A DNA stretch of 8,108 nucleotides from Clostridia bacterium (GTDB lineage Bacteria > Bacillota > Clostridia > Oscillospirales > CAG-382), in assembly GCA_017959195.1 (NCBI GenBank), contig JAGDBE010000019.1:1-8108 (forward strand). The letters run 5' to 3'. The notes beneath the pieces are model-generated. The model was not told where the DNA came from, did not search any database, and saw only the letters and a program-made list of their open reading frames with translations. Below, one piece after another: positions 5,750-8,108 of the stretch. Position 1 is the stretch's first letter; each line of letters begins with the position of its first letter. Made by a program: the position numbers and the translations under genes.

Positions 5750-6595
5750 TTACAGCTCGAACGACGCCTTTTCTTTCGGAAGATACGAAAGATAGGTCGA
5801 ATAAAGCTTCTTTTCAAAGCTTCCGTACGGGATTTCGGGCATTATGAGAGTCTGCGGCTGGTTTCTGAATTTCTCGAGCAAATCGACGATTTCCCCGAGC
5901 GTAACGTGATGGGTTACGGGGCAGGCGCAGTATTTTCCGTCCTCCGCAAGCACCGTCTTTACGCCGTCGAACGTGCATCTGTGCTCTTTTCCTTCGAGCG
6001 CGTCAAGCATCTCGCGCACAAGGTCGTCTATATAGAGCAGTTCGAGCTCTGTTGCGCGGTCGTTTACCGTTATCGGCAGGTCGTTTGCGGTATTATGGCA
6101 AAACGTCGCAACGGCGCTGTTATAGTTCGGTCTGCACCACTTTCCGAAGAGGTTGGGAAAGCGGTAAACAAGCACTTTTGCGCCCGTTTCTTCCGCGTAG
6201 TTGAAAAACAGCTCCTCTCCCGCAAGCTTTGATTTTCCGTAGTCGCTCTGCGCGTATCTTCCGATAAGCGTTGCCTGAATGGAGCTTGAGAGCATTACGG
6301 GGCACTTGTTTTCATATTTTTTCAGCGTGTCGAGCAGCGTCGACGCAAAGCCGAAATTGCCCTTCATAAATTCGCTTTCGTCCTTCGGGCGGTTTACTCC
6401 CGCAAGATTGAACACAAAGTCGGCGTTTTTGCAGTATTCGTCGAGGAGTTTTGCGTCGGTGTCGATATCGAACTCGTATATTTCCCCGATTTTAAGCTCC
6501 GGGCGCGTTCTGTCCTTGCCGTCCCTTATGTTTTTAAGGGAAGAAACAAGATTTTTTCCGACAAATCCGGCGGAGCCGGTTACAAGTATTTTCAT
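5750..6595 (-). CDS. capF: CapF N-terminal SDR reductase domain (UDP-L-FucNAc pathway), ended early by TAA
   Basis: 281 residues from the ATG at 6595. CapF converts the 4-keto product of CapE to a UDP-L-talosamine-type sugar with NADPH; CapG then epimerises that to UDP-L-FucNAc. The extended-SDR signature is intact: GxxGxxG nucleotide loop at 7-13 (GSAGFVG), the SSSIQAT segment at 103-109, and Y119...K123 as catalytic Tyr/Lys. PNLFGKWCRPNYNS (147-160) and STYLSYLP (266-273) closely match CapF. A longer frame begins with TTG at 6628 but overlaps the epimerase gene and lacks a ribosome-binding site; the ATG at 6595 has GAGGGAG (6599-6605) just upstream. Whole CapF is about 370 residues; here TAA at 5750-5752 stops the frame before the cupin domain, which continues in frame. 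The domain could be active alone. Confidence 0.88.
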   Translation of the reverse strand: MKILVTGSAGFVGKNLVSSLKNIRDGKDRTRPELKIGEIYEFDIDTDAKLLDEYCKNADFVFNLAGVNRPKDESEFMKGNFGFASTLLDTLKKYENKCPVMLSSSIQATLIGRYAQSDYGKSKLAGEELFFNYAEETGAKVLVYRFPNLFGKWCRPNYNSAVATFCHNTANDLPITVNDRATELELLYIDDLVREMLDALEGKEHRCTFDGVKTVLAEDGKYCACPVTHHVTLGEIVDLLEKFRNQPQTLIMPEIPYGSFEKKLYSTYLSYLPKEKASFEL

Positions 6596-6614
6596 TTTCT
6601 CCCTCTTTTTCCGT

Positions 6615-7709
6615 TCAGTTATTTTCAAGCACGTCGGCTATCCTTAAGCATGCGAATCCGTCGCCGTAAGGGTTGCTGGCGTGCGCCATTTTATCGTATT
6701 CTTCCTTGTTTTCAAGCAGGTTTTTGAAGTTTTCGTAAATTACGTCCTCGTCTGTGCCGACAAGCTTCAATGTTCCCGCGGCAATTCCCTCCGGGCGCTC
6801 GGTAGTGTCCCTCATTACGAGCACCGGCTTTCCGAGCGACGGCGCTTCCTCCTGGATTCCTCCGCTATCGGTCAAAATGAGGTAGCTGCGCGCCAAAAAG
6901 TTATGAAAATCTATAACTTCAAGCGGCTCTATCAGTTTTATTCTGTCGCAGCCGCCCAATATTTCGTCGGCGCATGCGCGCACGAGCGGATTCATGTGTA
7001 TCGGGTATATCGCCTTTACGTCGGGGTGCTCCTCCATTATTCTTCTTATCGCCGAGAACATATGCCTCATCGGCTCGCCCAAATTCTCCCTGCGGTGCGC
7101 GGTGATAATTATAAGCCGGCTGCCTTTTGCCCATTCGAGTTCGGGGTGGGTATAGTCGGCTCTCACCGTCGTTTTCAGCGCGTCGATTGCCGTGTTTCCG
7201 GTAACGTATATCGTCTTTTCGTCCTTGCCCTCGCGAAGGAGGTTCTGCTTTGCAAGCTCTGTCGGCGCGAAATTGTATTTTGAAATTATGCTCACCGCCT
7301 GGCGGTTGAACTCCTCGGGGTACGGGGAATATATGTTATAAGTCCGCAGTCCCGCCTCGACGTGTCCTACGGGGATTTGCAGATAAAAGCAGGCAAGCGC
7401 CGTCGCAAACGTCGTCGACGTGTCCCCGTGAACAAGCACGGCGTCGGGTTTTTCCTTTTCCAGAACGCCTTTTATGCTTGAAAGGATGTTTGACGTGATG
7501 TCAAAAAGCGTCTGCTTGTCCTTCATTATCGAAAGGTCGTAGTCGGGAATAACTTCGAATGCGTTTAGCACCTGGTCGAGCATCTGTCTGTGCTGTCCCG
7601 TAACGCAAACGACGGTCTTTATATTTTCCCGCGACTTGAGTTCGTTTACAAGGGGGCACATCTTTATTGCTTCGGGGCGTGTGCCGAATACAAGCATTAC
7701 CTTCTTCAT
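6615..7709 (-). CDS. wecB: Non-hydrolysing UDP-N-acetylglucosamine 2-epimerase (WecB/MnaA)
   Basis: 364 residues, the normal length. It interconverts UDP-GlcNAc and UDP-ManNAc in the cytosol. Family motifs are complete: FGTRPEAIKM (8-17), HGDT (94-97), HVEAGLRT (116-123), YPEEFNRQ (130-137), TAHRREN (203-209) and DSGGIQEEAPSLGKPVLVMR (281-300). D96, E118, E132 and H205 correspond to the known catalytic and binding residues of WecB/MnaA. CapG/FnlC, the paralogue of the L-FucNAc pathway, has a different start (VGTRPEIIRL) and a VPEE..NR motif, so this is WecB type. The ATG at 7709 has GGAGG seven bases upstream. It lies 15 nt after the dehydrogenase and 19 nt before capF. UDP-ManNAc made here is the expected substrate of the adjacent dehydrogenase. 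Confidence 0.95.
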   Translation of the reverse strand: MKKVMLVFGTRPEAIKMCPLVNELKSRENIKTVVCVTGQHRQMLDQVLNAFEVIPDYDLSIMKDKQTLFDITSNILSSIKGVLEKEKPDAVLVHGDTSTTFATALACFYLQIPVGHVEAGLRTYNIYSPYPEEFNRQAVSIISKYNFAPTELAKQNLLREGKDEKTIYVTGNTAIDALKTTVRADYTHPELEWAKGSRLIIITAHRRENLGEPMRHMFSAIRRIMEEHPDVKAIYPIHMNPLVRACADEILGGCDRIKLIEPLEVIDFHNFLARSYLILTDSGGIQEEAPSLGKPVLVMRDTTERPEGIAAGTLKLVGTDEDVIYENFKNLLENKEEYDKMAHASNPYGDGFACLRIADVLENN

Positions 7710-7724
7710 TCGCTTTCCTCCGTG

Positions 7725-8108
7725 TCAGATATAATATACTCCGTCTTTCTTTATCGCTTTACGCGTGTCGAGCACGGTCTTTGAGCGCAGTTTTTCCCAT
7801 GCGCTTCCGGTCTTTATCTCGTCGTGTCCGACCATTATGATGACGAAATCGGTATCTTTCAAAAATTCGTCAAAGTCGTGGTACTGATTTTCGGTTACGT
7901 CTTTCTTAATATACGGGTCGTATGATTTGAGATCAATATTATATTTTTCCTTGCAGTATTCCATCATCTGCAAGGTCGGGGACTCCCTGTAATCGTCGAC
8001 GTTTTCCTTATACGCGAGTCCGTAAAGTCCTATTTTTGAAAGGTCGTCCTTGCCTTCTTTGCGCATTATTGCCCTCGCCTTTTCGAGCACGAAAGCGGGC
8101 ATGGATTC
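7725..8108 (-). CDS. wecC: UDP-ManNAc/nucleotide-sugar dehydrogenase, C-terminal fragment (5' end outside window)
   Basis: 127 residues up to the window edge; the frame is open upstream, so the start is missing rather than the gene being broken. It covers the end of the central helix region and the C-terminal UDP-binding domain of the UDP-glucose/UDP-ManNAc dehydrogenase family. Visible motifs are GLYGLAYKENVDDYRESPT (family GLAFK...DD.RESP), a SYDPY strand, the segment VIIMVGHDEI, and the terminal DTRKAI. The enzyme oxidises C6 of a UDP-sugar to the acid with two NAD+. The adjacent wecB makes UDP-ManNAc the likely substrate and UDP-ManNAcA the product, but the Rossmann domain and catalytic Cys are outside the window. 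A UDP-GlcNAc or UDP-glucose dehydrogenase cannot be excluded. Confidence 0.85.
   Translation of the reverse strand, partial: ESMPAFVLEKARAIMRKEGKDDLSKIGLYGLAYKENVDDYRESPTLQMMEYCKEKYNIDLKSYDPYIKKDVTENQYHDFDEFLKDTDFVIIMVGHDEIKTGSAWEKLRSKTVLDTRKAIKKDGVYYI

Noticed and set aside
5747..5755. Reassigned TAA codon or selenocysteine/pyrrolysine-type recoding in capF
   Set aside because: TAA is used as the normal stop for pgeF, tsaE and the nucleotidyltransferase in this window, and Sec and Pyl use TGA and TAG. No recoding element was seen.
6615..7709. Reading the 2-epimerase as CapG (UDP-L-FucNAc synthase) because it is next to capF
   Set aside because: Its motifs (FGTRPEAIKM, YPEEFNRQ, DTTERPEG) are those of WecB/MnaA, and it directly follows the dehydrogenase gene.

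Overview
The window looks like a chromosomal segment from a low-to-moderate GC Gram-positive bacterium, probably Bacillota/Clostridia. Support for this is the AGGAGG-type ribosome-binding sites, short intergenic gaps, a near-consensus TTGACA/TATACT promoter in front of a tRNA cluster, AT-rich intergenic DNA, and the gene families present (pgeF, tsaE, YifB/ComM, Cap-type sugar-nucleotide genes). The genus cannot be fixed from sequence alone. Every gene I can support is on the minus strand, so transcription runs from the right edge to the left edge.

Right part (8108 to 3640, read leftward): the distal part of a surface-polysaccharide operon. In order it holds the C-terminal end of a nucleotide-sugar dehydrogenase (probably UDP-ManNAc dehydrogenase, cut by the window edge), a non-hydrolysing UDP-GlcNAc 2-epimerase (WecB/MnaA type), capF, a short NeuD/PglD-like hexapeptide acyltransferase and an uncharacterised NTP_transf_5-type nucleotidyltransferase. 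A perfect 11-bp terminator hairpin closes the unit. The first two genes would supply UDP-ManNAcA. CapF belongs to the UDP-L-FucNAc pathway, whose other enzymes (CapE, CapG) are not in the window. The pairing recalls Staphylococcus aureus type 5/8 capsule, which contains both ManNAcA and FucNAc. CapF is split: one in-frame TAA, followed at once by ATG, separates its reductase domain from its cupin domain.

Middle (3581 to 2046): a full-length YifB/ComM AAA+ protein. It is followed by about 400 bases without a gene (1648-2045), which are AT-rich and hold three adjacent DnaA-box-like 9-mers, three copies of a GATTTTATCA element in both orientations, and a probable promoter for the next unit.

Left part (1647 to 330): a two-gene unit, tsaE (tRNA t6A modification ATPase) and pgeF (YfiH/LACC1-type multicopper-oxidase-fold enzyme). 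Then comes a separate tRNA transcription unit with a strong promoter, encoding tRNA-Trp(CCA), tRNA-Asp(GTC) and a third tRNA cut off before its anticodon.

I saw no CRISPR array, insertion sequence, phage gene or attachment site. The items most worth checking are the split capF, the motif-rich gap before tsaE, and the unassigned nucleotidyltransferase at the end of the polysaccharide operon.
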